A stretch of DNA of 64,000 nt. Source: Thecaphora thlaspeos. Taxonomy: Eukaryota > Basidiomycota > Ustilaginomycetes > Urocystidales > Glomosporiaceae. A model generated the notes under the pieces. The model was not told the DNA's origin and ran no database searches. It saw only the letters and a program-made list of their open reading frames with translations. Location of the stretch: the NCBI GenBank assembly GCA_900291925.1, contig UWYS01000007.1:248001-312000 (forward strand), given 5' to 3'. This document shows positions 40,516 to 52,717 of the stretch, one piece after another. The translations under genes and the position numbers were made by a program. Numbering within the stretch: position 1 is the stretch's first letter; every line of letters begins with the position of its first letter.

Positions 40516-43500
40516 TCATCTCTTCAGAGCGATCCCGGTCGTGGTCGACGAGGCCGTCAAGCCTGTCGTCGAGATCGCACTCGTCGTCGACAGGGTCGAG
40601 TCTCGAGCGTCCGCCCCATTTCGACCCGAGGCCGCCATGCTCGAAGCCGCGTCGCACAGCATGGCGATCCTTTGGACCGAACCGAGCGCCCTCTGGACGC
40701 GGGCGTGCGAGAGCGACTGGGGCGGCGTGTTGGACAGCAAGTCGCGCAGCATCAGGCCGTACCGCGGGAGCCGCTGCGTCGGCATGATGACAATGTCCAT
40801 CGGGCTGAGGTTCTTGACCGCGCCGACGCCGGTAGGCAGCGCCGGGCCGTTTGCGGTCGATGTCGAGCCAAAGGGCTGACCGTGCGGCGTCTTGGCCGAG
40901 ACGGGTGTGGCGTGGGGCGTCGATGTAGGGTTGGCGGCCGACTTAGCGTAGCTCGCGCTGCTCCGAGGAATCGTCAGGCTCGCTATCTGGCCCCAGGGCG
41001 AGGTGGGCCGGCTCGGCAGTCGCGACAGAGGCTCGGCCGTCGGACTGGCCGGGCGCGTGTTCGAGCCCGCTCGCTTGGTTCCGAGCGCCGAGGTAGCGTG
41101 CGGTGCATCGAAGGTGGTGCTCGTCACCGTGCTCCGCCTCTTCCCGGTCCGTCCAGTGGTCGTGGCTCCGTCGGCGAGTTTGCCATCCGTGACTCTGCGG
41201 TCGCTCTTGACCGGGGGCGGCGGAGGCGGCATCGAAATTTTGGTCTTGACCGCCGGTCCTGACGAGGTGGCTCGGTCGAGGTCCATCGGCAAGTGCACTC
41301 CAGCGGTTCTGGTCTTTGTCGGCGACGCTGGCGGCGAGGCGCAGTGCTGTCCGGTCGAGGCGCCGACCTCGGTTTGATCGGGCGGCAGCAAGGGGATCAG
41401 GCCGAGCTTCAATGCCGCTTTTGCTTTGGGGCCCTCGGCCGTCCGGACCGCCTGCATGAGGTCGGGGATGATAGCGCTCCAATTGACAAACGTCGCCTGC
41501 AGCTGGGGTCCGAGGATCTCGAACGCCGCACCGACGCCGGCGCTGGTTGGGTTCGCCTCGACACGGTTGATGAGGCCGCGGCTGAGGGCGATGAGCTGTG
41601 GAAGGAAAGTGCGCAGCGTCGCGAGGTGCTGCGGGAGGGTGCCTGGCAGATACTGCGGCGCGCTGCCGGGAGAGTAGGTCGAGAAGAGGTTGCCGCCCGT
41701 CTTGCGCTTCGCCAACGTCGCCGTCGAGGCGGCCGCCGTGATGCTAAGCTTGCTGACGACAGTCAAGAGGCTGGCGAGGTGGCGCGAGTAGCTCCTCTCG
41801 GTCTGGACCAGCTCCCTGATCAGGAAGAGCGCCTTGACCTCCTTCTTCCAGTCATCATCGTTGAGAAAGGCGCCGTCGCGGAGCTTGCCCGAGGCCTTGC
41901 CGACGCCCCACTCAAGGCCAGAGACGGCCGTCGTCAGCACGGGCTTCCTATCGGCGTTGGCGCGAACGATGGCCCTCTGCACCTCGTCGATGGACCTGCG
42001 ATCGCCTCGGTGACTGCGCTCTTCCGGACCCAGACGTGCGCTGGCGCTTGCAGAACGTCGCGAGGCCATCGAGAGGCTGCTTGCCGGACGAGACAGAGTC
42101 CGCCCCCGAGGGTTCGCCTGCACCTGGTTGTCGTGATCCGGCTTGGTCGTCCGGAGATGGAGCCCGGACAGCATGCCTAGCTTCGCTAGCCTCGCCTGCT
42201 TGTCGGCCTCGGCGACGGCTTCGGCCGCCTCCGCCGCGATCCGCTCCCGATTGACGGCGCGGACCTGCTCGAGCGCCTCGAGGAACTCCTTGTCGTCGGC
42301 GATGTCGAGCGTCGGCTGACTCATCTTGCGGCGCCCCGCCTGGCTGCTCCGCAGGTCGAGCGAGCTGGCGGAACGCGGCGGGAGCGGCACTAGAACGCCG
42401 TCCATATTGGTCTTGATCGACGGCAGCATCGGCTTGCTCTTAGTCCGCTCCCGGCGAGCCGCTACCGCACGCCTAGCCGGCGCAGTGGCCTGCGCCGTGC
42501 ATGCCTCGTTCTGGCTCGCTGACCGCGCCATCGTCGACTTCTTCTTGACCCCGCTGCTCCTCGACGTGACAGTGTTGGCGGACGACGAAGAGGCCAGCGA
42601 TGGCGCGGACTTGTCGGACGCAGATGCCATGGTGGCATGCGTTGACCGCGCTGGACGCGAGGCAGCGATGCGGCTCTGCATCTTTGGGCTAGGCTCATCA
42701 ACGGCTGCGTAGCGCTCCATGGTCGGCGGCGAGGCCGCAGCTTGTGTCTTCGAGGGCACGCCGGCGTGGTGCTTGCACTCAGAGAGCCGCGGTACCGCTT
42801 CCCCCGAGTCGCGATCGCCCGCAGCGGCAGTCCGGGCGCTCGACGAAGCCGTCAGGGGCCTCGGAAGAGGAGCACGGTAGCTCGAGGGTGAGCTCAGCGC
42901 CTTGGAGGAAGACCGAGATTTCGCGCGCAATGGGAAAGCGGGGTCGGATTCGACTCGGAGCTTGTTGGGAGTCGTCGGCGTCTTGTTGTCCGCGGCAAGG
43001 TGGGCGGTGGGCGTCCTTTTGGTGGGGGTGCGATTGCTGAACGGAGCAACACGAGTCACCTCCGATGCGGACTGGACCCTGGGGAGGGTCGGCGCGCTAG
43101 ACACCTTCGACGCTCCAGGTCTGTCCTGTCCCGCCCCCGAAGGCAGAAGATCTCCCGTGGCTTCGCTCATCGATCCCTCTCCGCGGCGGACGACGAGCTG
43201 CGAGGCCTTCGTGCTGCCCGACGTGAGTGCCGGGATCGCGGCTGCAGCAGCAGCGGCGTTCCCGGACGACAGCTTCCTCTCCCGACGCAGCGCCTTGCGG
43301 AACGAGAAGCCGAGGGACGTCTCCGGTCTGGCCGACCTGTGACCCTCCAGGGCGTCAAACATGCTTCGCACCGGGCTGCTCGGACCCTTGATGGACGAAG
43401 GTCGGGACTTGGTCGATGCTGGCCGGGACCTGGCAGTGAGGGGGTCCAGCACCACGGACAGTGTGCGGCTGAACGAGCGCTGCCTCCAGTGTGCGGCTAT

Positions 43501-46500
43501 TGATGCGTTCAAGCCCGTGTCGGGACCCATCGTAGGGAGCGAAACGGCCGGGAAATACTCCGCGCTGACCTCTCTGGACGGTGCCTGAGATGGCGCGAAG
43601 GCCATCGTTGAGCGCGCCGATACAGCGCTCGTCGAGGGTGGCATCTCCCCGGCTGGCGAAGTAAGGGCGTCGAAGAAGGCTGTGCTCTCGTCCCCTGGCG
43701 AGAAGAGCGCAGAGGAGGAAGCCGTCATGTAAGAGGCCATCGTGGTTGAGGCTGTCATGCCGCCCGCCAGGGACGGAGAGCGCTGATGGGGAAGGCGAAG
43801 AGTGGGGCCGGCATCGCCAAGCTTGGCCCGAGCGTCAATGTCCGCCGCTGCCGCCTTGGCCGCTCGCGTTATCACCGTGGCAGAATCGAGAGATTTTTGC
43901 TTCCTGTGCGTCGGCTTCCGCTGGTTGGTGGCCGGCTGCTCCTCCAGGTGAGATCCTCGCGAACTCAGCTCGAGGCCGTTCCGCGCAACAAGAGGCGATG
44001 GTGGCGACGATGGTGCTTCCCTTGCATTGACGGCCGCAGATGCGGGCTCTGTGTATCCTCGGGGCGAAGACGGATCCTGCTTGGTCGTTCGAGGTGCGCG
44101 GGACGGACTATCGACGCTCGGGAGCGCCCGTTCCACCGCTTGCCGGTCCTGCGCCACTCCAACGGCAGGCACGAGGGGGTCTGCGGTGACCGCTCTCGCC
44201 AAGGTGGGAGAGGTGCTCTTGCTCTCTGCCGGTGAGACAAAGACGTCTTCGATGCCCCTCCACAGAGCGCTGTTGAGGAACGAGAAGCTGGCCGTGAAGG
44301 AGGGCGAGATCTGCGGATCGGGAGAGGGGAGGCCGCCAGAGAGTGGAGTCGCAGGCAACGGAAGCGTCAGCTTGCCGTCGCCGTGCCCGTCGGACTGCGG
44401 TGTTTTCGGGCCGACGGAGGGCAGCTGGGCGTTGGCATCTACATGAGATGATCCCGCCGCAAGGATCTCCTCGAGCCGGCCTGCGCTCTGGCTTCTGCCG
44501 CGCTGCATGCCTTGTGCGCCTGAACTCTTTTCTCGCGTCTCCTCCTCTACCTTCTTCGTCGTCTTCGTCGCTTCCGGCTTACGGGATTCCCGACCGCCCT
44601 CCGTGCCCTTCTTTTCCGTCGTCATCGACGTCAATGTTCGCGACCACGACTGATCGTGGAACGAGAAGCGGGATCCGAAGCGAGAGCGCGGTCGGGCGTG
44701 TCTGGAGCCTGTGTCATCCTCCAACACCTCGGTGGCTGTAGGATCGGCAAACGAGTTACCGGCTCCGGCATCGCCGAGGCTGGAAGGGGCATCGAGACTG
44801 GAGCCGCTAGCTGTCGTGGCTGACGTTGATGCTTGCAAACTCGGGGCTCCAATCGCGGCAGGGCCGTGATCCGACGAGACCTTGGTCTTCGACGCCGTGC
44901 AGAAGACGAACGGCGAGTGAGAATGCGGCGACATTCTCGGCTGGCTGGCCTGTTGTTCAGGAGCAAGCGACGTCGAACTGACGTCCTCCCTCGACGAGAG
45001 CACCGAAAGGCTGCTGAATTCGGACCTCGTTGGCGAGCAAGGCGTGAGCGAGCCGGCCAGGGGGACCGGCAGGTGTCCGTGCGCCATCTGCGGCGAAGGC
45101 GCCAAGCTCGGAATCGAGGCAGTTCTCAGGCTCTGCGAGGAAACGCCAAAGGCGGTGTAAACGCTGAGCCCCTGGTCCGCATGTGCGCCGCTCCACAAGA
45201 GAGAGTTTCGAAAGGACTTTGCCGAGCGGGAGAAGGCCGATCGCAGCGACTTGGACGTCAGCGAGGCGCCAGGCCTGGGCCCGTAGGTGGCGATGGTGGC
45301 AGCGGCGGCAGCGGCGTCGTTGGGCTGTTGGCCCTTGGGCGATGCGGGCGCCGAGGAACCGGAAAGGCTGGAGGACGACGCGGTGCTCTTGGCGGTCTGA
45401 TTTGCGACCGACGGCGCCCTCGACCGTAGCGTCGACGTTGACTCCTCGGGTCGAACGGCTTGCCCGAGTTGGTCCTCGGCTTGCGGCGTCAGAGGCGATG
45501 TGAGGTCGTCGCAGAAGGGTTGCTGCTGCTGCTGCTGTGCCTGGCGCTGCTCACGCCTCGCCGCCCTTCGGCCGACCTCATCGAGGGGCGAGCGGGCCAG
45601 ATCGTCGAGACGCGTCTTAGGCGAGGCGCCGACGCCGCCCGCAACCTTCGCCTCGTTCTGCGGAAGCGGCTCAAGCTTCCGCGACGAGGTGTTCGATGAG
45701 CACGACTGGGCGTATATGTCGAATATCGTCAGCGTCGACGAGCTGGTGTCCTGGTCAATCGATACGGCCAACGGATCGAGCGACTCGGAGCGCGAGGGCG
45801 GGATGGGTGCGTCCGACAGCATCAGTGGCGGAAGCGAGGTGTCGTTGATTCGGCCAGAGCCACGTCTGCCGCTGCTGCGGCACGCCAAGGCACCAGGATA
45901 GCAAGGCCAAGGGAGACCAACGGTCAGCGCTTGGGCGAGACCACTCATCGTCCCGTAAGACCGTCCACTCTACTCACTCATATGTGTAGTTGGATGAATC
46001 CCAAAAGGGGCCAAATTTGTCTCGAGCCTGGGCCGCCGCCGCTGCAGCAGCAGCAGCAGAAGCTGAGGGCCCTTGCTGCTGGACGTCAGCATCGGGCTTG
46101 CCCTGCTTATGGCGCAGATCGTCCGGGCCGATGGAGAGGCTGCCTTCTTCGTCCTCCGGGCTCGTCGGCGTGGTGCTTGCCCAGCTCTCGCGCCTCATCA
46201 GACTGCTTTGCGAAAGACCTCTCGCCTCGGTGCTCAAGCTGGCCCCTCGTTCCGAGCCGACCAGCGCGCGCGTTCGGACGTCGCTATGCGCCCGTCTCCC
46301 TGGCTCTCCACCGCTGTGACCGCCGCCTAGAAACGAAGGTCGGCATGAGTTTGTGAGGAAAAGGCTCTCGCCCGTCGTGTTGGACCGGGACGAGCCCGTC
46401 GATCTACCAGAGTCGCTTCGGTGGTGGTCCAGGGAGGGATCCTCCAGCTTAAGAACCGGGACGCCGGGTCCGGTGCCGAGCAGGGCGGTCCGGCGAGTGG

Positions 46501-46798
46501 GATCAGGAGAAGCATTGAGCGTTGGGCCCCGCGCGACGCCTTCCGATGGCCGGGCGCCCGCGGCCGCCTGCTCTGCGCGATAGGAAGATGGGCCGAGAGA
46601 CTGCCTGCGGTTGAGGTTGCCGGGTATGCTTGTCGAGCGGCTTTGGACGAGGGGCGGAGGGAACGCTGTGAAGGACGCAGACGCTTTCACTCGTGTCGGA
46701 GAGGAGGTCGAGGGCAGTCGCGCCAGTGGTCGAGAAGGAGGGGGAGCAGGCTTCGTTCTGTAGGAGGCAGAAGGCTCCAGGATCGGTGTGGAGGCCAT
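40516..46798 (-). CDS. Large Rho guanine-nucleotide exchange factor (Dbl-homology domain)
   Basis: Exon 1 is 46798-45978 and exon 2 is 45874-40516 (the acceptor could be 3 nt further in), giving about 2,059 residues. Two adjacent frames join exactly in phase through a GTGAGT donor after SNYTYE. The first roughly 1,600 residues are Ser/Pro/Ala-rich and disordered, with poly-Ala and poly-Gln. The Dbl-homology domain begins near 1615 (FLIRELVQTERSYSRHLASL, CR1) and ends with the CR3 helix MDIVIMPTQRLPRYGLMLRD near 1955-1985. A low-complexity insert of about 185 residues separates the two halves. DH domains activate Rho/Cdc42/Rac GTPases that control polarity and the actin cytoskeleton. No PH or BAR domain follows, which is unusual. 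Upstream non-coding exons are possible. Confidence 0.82.
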
Positions 46799-49700
46799 AG
46801 CGTGGTTGCGTCTGGACCCCCAGGTCACGCAGCGAGTCGGCGCTTGCTTGCCCGTAGGGCCTTCGATACGCCAAGCCTTTAGAGAGAGATGGATTAGAGA
46901 GAAAGGGGAGAGAAGCGAGCTGGCCGTCTTTGCCGTCGACCGCGGTGTCGATCGCAGAGGCGGGATAGATAGATAGATAGATGCCCAATGAAGAGGCTGA
47001 CGGGAGCGCGAGGGACTATGCGATATGCTTTATCAGCACTGCGAGGCCATCCTAGAATGCTGTAGACATGAGAGGAGCCGATCGGTAGCGTTTCTGAGAA
47101 GGGCGGAGATGGTGTCTCCAGAGCTGCAAAGACTGACGAGCAAAGACAGCGGCGAGGCAGGCAGAAAACTTGGTGGGGAGATGGATGCTGGAGACGTAGC
47201 GTAGGGATGAAGTCGTGGGTCGCAGTGACGGAGGGTGAGTGAGGACCGGCAGCAGGGTATCTGGGGGGCCGAGGAGCAGGGAATCTAGAGTGTTCAGGCG
47301 GCAGGTACAAGGGCTTCTTTGTGTGGAGTGGCTAGCAAGGTGGGCAGAATCGATGGATGTGCTAGGCGAGGTGAAAAGGTCTGCGAGCGGGCAGGCCTGG
47401 GAGAGGAGAGCGAGCGAGCTCTTTTGACGGCGGCGATAGTGAAGGGCAGGGCGGGACCACGCTCGTGGGGGTCAAGGTGCGGGTCCAGGTTAACTAGGCC
47501 GGCGGGGAGGACGGGGAACGACGAGGCAATGTCACCACATCTGTCTCCCGGACAGTTCAAGACGGCTACGAGGTGCGGTCGGTGCAGTGGCGATCGTGCA
47601 GCAGGTCGGCGAGAGTCAGCTTCCGTGCGGTGACCAAGGTATGCTCTAGAATGAAGCAGTCAGAGTGGGGAAGGGTGCCGCAGCGTGGGGCAGTGGGTGC
47701 AGCGGTTTGTCTATTATAGTCGAGGCGTCATCGGTCTAGACCAGTCCAGCAGGTCCAGTTTGGCGGTCGGGCAGGTGGGCCCGGGTAATCACGGTATAGC
47801 CAAGGGGCGGTTCGGTGCGGGGCAGAGTTTGGTGGGCCGTGTATACAGCTCCGCTGCGCTGGCAAGGGATCGTGGGGATAGCGAGCGAGAGGCGAGGGCG
47901 AGGAGAAGCCGATGGTGGTAGCGGTGGTGCCGGTGGTTAGTGGGTTGGTGGGTTGGTGGTGGTGGTGACGGTCCAACGAGCAAGTCGATCTTCTTTGATT
48001 CTCCCATGGCAAGGGCAAGCGAGCAGCTAGAGTGTTAGGCAGGCCAGCTGTGGCCCCCGCCAGGATCGAGAGCAGGGCGACCTTGTGCACAGAGACGGCG
48101 CAGGCGGGCGCACGCACAGGTGTACGCAGCCAGGCTGGCAGCCAGGCGGAGCTCGGGTTGGCGCTTCAAACCCGACAAAAAAAAATTCAAACGAGAAAGA
48201 TCATCGGGAGAGGCTAGCCAAGCGTCACCTCCGCGACGGCTAGGGCGATGTAGCCACGCTAAGCTACCCCTGCTCTCTAGGAGTCCCCTGGCCAGGCTCT
48301 GAAATTCGTCTTCCACCACCGTCTAGCGCAGCCGGCCTATCCGGCCGTGGAGATGGTCAACGTCGGCCTGTGCCGCTCTCGCTCGGCCAAAGCAAACATG
48401 GGAAGACGTGCGTGTGCTGTGTGCTGGCCTGCAGTGTGGCCGTCGGATCGGAAGGGCCGTCGGGGCAGGCGAGCGTGTAGGCCGTGGTGTCTGGGATGGT
48501 CTTCATGGGTATGGTATGCACACATGTTCGTCTAGTTAGCTCGAATTTCAACACCTAGCTCAAAGTTCAACTCTAAGCACGAAGCGCTGACGCCCGTAGA
48601 GATGTCGAGGTGGCAAAGTGACTAAGCGGCTGGATGGCTGAGTGAGGAAGGGGATCGATCTTCCCGACCGCTTTCAACACCCGGCTGTGTCGGCGATCTG
48701 GCCGCAACAACAAGTCCGCTGGACGAGCCTTTCGGATCGATGGGAGCCTGCGAGCCTGCCAATAAATCAAGCAACGCTCGCAGCTGGCCGGTCGTGTCCG
48801 CCTTTCCCCGTCTCGATGTTAGCAAAGGAACGTCGATTCCCAGCCGTCGGCTCTCGGGCCGACGGCTCGATGGTCCAGCTCGCTGTATGTACATAGGAGC
48901 AGCGCCCTACGCTTGGACCTTGCCCTAAGCCGGCGTTCAAGCTCAATGAAGGCGGCCCATCGAGCACGATTGAGCTTCACTCCCGTGAGGGAAGGGCCGA
49001 GAATCGAAGGGGACAAAGCGCACATCCACACCTTCCAAACTGAGTACTTACAGAGCAGGCAGGCAGGCATTGGATGCCGCCCTCGTCATCGCGAGGCGAG
49101 CTCATCCGCTTCCGGGTGGTAGCTAGCAGGTTGCCGTTGCTGTCAACCGCACCATTGCTGGACCCTAGCCTGCTCAACCGTATTGGCATCGCAACGTTCA
49201 GCAAAGTCCCCGCCCTCACCCTTTTTGTTCCACATGCACACTACATTACTCACGTACGCTGACACCCCTCCAACACCTTCACCGCCACCGCCGGGGTGGA
49301 GGCAGGGCGTTGACAACCACTACTGCAGGGCCGCATGGGATCGGTACCGCATCTTTGAATAAATAACGACATCATTGCACCTTCGCGAACCTCGCGCAGA
49401 GTAGTACAGTAGGCCCTCTTTCTTGCGGTCGACTTGCAACATCTTCCGAGCTCAGTCGCACGCGAAGGTTGGTTGTCTCCGATCCTTCATATTATTGTCG
49501 TTCATTGCTTCACTCATGCCCCGCACCTGCAAGGCCATCCGGGATAATTTGTTTGTCGTCTCTCGCTGCCGTTAGCTACATCACCATGAGCTGGATTGAG
49601 CACCGGCCCCTTTTCAATGAGCACCAATCTATGACGAAATGTGATCGAGTTCTTTCTGGCTCGTTGAACGCCGCCTGTGATGTTCAGATGGATAGATTAC

Positions 49701-49978
49701 AAGAACGGCATATTCTGGCTACGGCAGTATTTTCTGTGATACAGGTAGAGCGGAGGGCAGTCGACCGAGGAAGGTGTAGCGTCTCTTTCCGGTGCGATAG
49801 TACTCTACTTCGCCAGACGAGAAGTTTTTTTGTCTCCCGACGAGAGGGGTAGGAACGGACGCGATGGCTTGGGTCGCTGTTCCGTCGCGGTAGAGTCGAT
49901 GAGGTGGCGTCGTTCTGACGAGGACGAGTAAGATAAGACAACGGAACGTAGCTTGCGATACGACAGAGCTTGGAGCGA
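46799..49978. other. 3.2 kb without recognisable genes
   Basis: This is the largest gene-poor stretch. It lies between the Rho GEF start and the RNA15 stop codon. Many short frames exist on both strands, but none has a plausible protein family, hydrophobic pattern or conserved-looking composition. CpG content is normal, unlike the island at 13.6-15.7 kb, so it is not obviously a decayed repeat. It may hold a long Rho GEF leader with introns, regulatory DNA or non-coding transcripts. Confidence 0.4.
46964..46983 (+). repeat. GATA tetranucleotide microsatellite
   Basis: Five GAT(A/G) repeats lie about 170 bp upstream of the Rho GEF start. It is a simple sequence repeat that also offers clustered GATA-factor cores. 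Confidence 0.75.
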
Positions 49979-51570
49979 TCACGCTTGTCCGAACTGCGCC
50001 TTGAGCTGCATGATGCTCGCCTTCTGGTCGGGCGGGAGGGCGTTGATCTGGTCGGGCGTCAGCTGGAGGACCTGCATGAGCAGCTGCCTCTGTTCGTCCC
50101 CCAGGTTCTGTCCACCCAGCGCTCCCAGCCCCCCACCCGCCGGCCCAGTGGGCGGCGCGACGGGAGGGGGTGGCGGCGGTGCGACACCGGGTGGACGAGG
50201 GGCCACGCCGTACGGCGGCGTAGGTGCCGGTCGACCATAGGGAGGGGTGTTGATGGCAGAGCTTCCGCCCGTGTAGTCGTAAGGCGCAGGTGCGGGTCGG
50301 CCCATAGGAGGAGGGCCGCCTTGCGACATGAGGTGATGCTGTGGCGGTGTTCCGGTGCCCATTGGCGGTCCGCCGTAGCCGAGTGAAGGGTTCAGAGGGG
50401 CGACGGGAGGAGGGCCGACACCGCCGGCGACGGTCGCAGGCGGGACGGCTCCCGAAGCTCCGAGGATCCGTTGGAGGATAGCGGGGTCGACGACGTTCAT
50501 CATGAGCATGGCCTGGAAGAGCGCGTAGGCCAGCTTCGGGTGGCCCGTCAGCAGCGCCCGGGCCTGGTCCGGCGAGGTCGCAGTGAGGGCCTGGAGGCGA
50601 TGCCGAGTGAGAGCAAAGAGAAGCGGACAGCGGTGTCAGTGTCGGTGTTGCTGACCGAGATCCTACGGCACGCAACGAAGACGACCACCGCGAGCTCACC
50701 TTCATCTGGCCCATGATGTCGAGCAGCTGGTTGGGCGGTAGCGTTGCCAGCGTCTGGGTGATGGCATCGGTCGCGTCGACGCCTGGAGGCAGAGGCACGC
50801 CGGTTGGGAGGTTGGGCGGCAACAGCGCTCCACCGGCGGGAGGTCCGCCCTGTTGCTGGCCGAAGCTGCCGGGCCCACCGCCGTATCCGCTGTCCTGAGC
50901 ACGGTCGCCGTAGCCGTTGTCGCGGTTCCTGTTGCCCCACTGCGGCGCCCCTCCTCCGCCTCCACCTGGCGCACCGCCCCCCTGTGCGCTCGCTGCGGCA
51001 TGTCCAAAGTTGCCCGACCGTCCCGCTCTACCGGCCGCTGCAGCACGCCTCCGCACGTCCTCCTGGTCGAACTGTCCGTGCTGGGTGGTGCGACCCTCCA
51101 TGAGCGGGTCGATGTCGGCAAAGTCGATACGTAGCGGCCGTCCGCCGACGTCGACCTCGTTGAGGTTGCGCACCGCCGAGGCGGCCGTCTCTGGGTCCTC
51201 GAACTCGCAGAAGCCATAGCCTTTGAACTTGCCCGTGTCGCGGTCGTTGACCAGGCGGAAGCCGACGACCTTGCCGACCTCTGTAAAGACCTCGACGAGC
51301 TGCTCCTCGGACATGTCGTAGGGGATATTCCCAACTGTGCAGTCGTGGCATGGCCAGGGGAGGAGCGGGGGACAAGTGGGATACAAGGCGATGTGTACAT
51401 TAGGTGGGGGGAAAGGACCAGACTCAAGCTGCAATCAGCGCTTCATCCTTTCTACCACGAGCCCTGTCGCGGACCGTGGCGAGCGGGCCCCAGCTCGGTA
51501 GGGCCGCTTCTTCCAATTGACTATGCTGCTCACCGAACACGACGCGGGAACCTCTCTGAGCGTTCGTCAT
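49979..51570 (-). CDS. RNA15: Cleavage stimulation factor 64 kDa subunit / Rna15
   Basis: Exons 51570-51534, 51334-50700 and 50590-49979 give 427 residues. The RRM lies at about residues 8-88: RVVFVGNIPYD is RNP2, formed across the first intron, and [13 protein letters not shown] is RNP1. A Gly-rich linker follows, then the CSTF2 hinge ([18 protein letters not shown], continuing to [20 protein letters not shown]), which binds CstF77/Rna14 or symplekin. A Pro/Gly-rich region precedes the C-terminal three-helix domain ([20 protein letters not shown]), which contacts Pcf11. The protein recognises U/GU-rich elements downstream of poly(A) sites. The 37-nt first exon is supported because it restores RNP2 in phase. 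The gene is divergent from the COA8-like gene. Confidence 0.93.
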
Positions 51571-52717
51571 GGTGTATATTGCGTCCGCTGAATTGCTCGG
51601 CTTGCTTCGCTATATGTGCGCAGGTGATCGTGCGCCAGGCTTGGCCAACAGGGGCTACGGAGCTCCGTGCGGGAGACCTCGAAGAGGACTGCAACCAGGG
51701 GTGGACGCTTCAGACGACGGGCAGACGAGCGCGGACGAGCTATGCTATGCTACCGGCTGTCACGCAGGCAGGCGGGCAGGCAGGCAGGCGAGGTAGGCTT
51801 GCAAGTGGATTGCGTATTGCCCCTTTGTCAGTGAGGATAGCGATGCGAGTGCTCCACCAGCTCTGTCTCTGTCTCTGATCTTTGCCTCTGCCAGCTGCCA
51901 AGGCAACAGACGGCGATGCACTGCACGCAAAGAGGGCACGGTGATGGGGACGAAAGCGTGCGGCAGAGAGGGCTAAAAGCGCCTTGATGACGATGAGGGG
52001 GAAGAGAGATGAGGGAAGGATGTGGTAGTGCGGGCGGAGGTGGTTGTGTGAGGGTGTGGTAGGGAAGCAGGAACTTCTGCTGCAAGCGGCGACGACGATG
52101 AGGCGGCGCGCGCCTTGTTGAAGCGCCCTCGCTCCTGACTTTTTGCGCCGCGTGCCTCTTTTGCTGCCGGCGCGCGTGCGGTCCATCCGTGCGTTGCGTG
52201 CTTCCGCGTTCCGAGGGTAGTTAAAGGCAGGGTCGAGATTCCCATTTACGGGCTGCTCGCACCGTCGCGCGCCTTTGGCCTGGCCTGCTCCGCAAAACCA
52301 GCGGCGCGGCTCGTTCCTTTTACGCATGCAGAGTCTTGAGTGGGCCGGGATTTTTGATTCCGGCGTCTTCGAACGCTGCACGCACCACCACCACCTCTCG
52401 CCCTCCCACACGACCGTACCCCTGTCCCTTGTCCCCCTTCCTCCGTTCCCGTCTGATCCCTGTTTCTTGTATCAGCCCATACCCTACAATACGCAGACAG
52501 GCGACCCGCACTTCCAGCGCACCCTCTTAAAGCAACACCACAGGCGCCCAGCGGTCTTCCCCACCGGTCCCCTCCACCTCTTCTCGGTACTCTCTCTTCC
52601 TCGCCACCTTCCAGCACCCACCCAAACCCCCCGCTTTTCGCCAGCAACGCTTCGCACAAGCATCACCTTACCGAACTCCTCTCGCTCGAAAGCGACATCT
52701 GGACCACTCGAGACACC
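51571..52717. promoter_or_regulatory. Bidirectional promoter RNA15 / COA8-like
   Basis: About 1.15 kb between divergent start codons. A GCAG/GGCA microsatellite lies at about 51,763-51,790 and CT-rich sequence precedes the COA8-like ATG. No gene was recognised. Confidence 0.45.

Noticed and set aside
48609..48617. GGTGGCAAA, identical to the yeast proteasome-associated control element
   Set aside because: It lies 6.7 kb from RPT2 in the gene desert with other genes between; a 9-mer is expected by chance at this scale.
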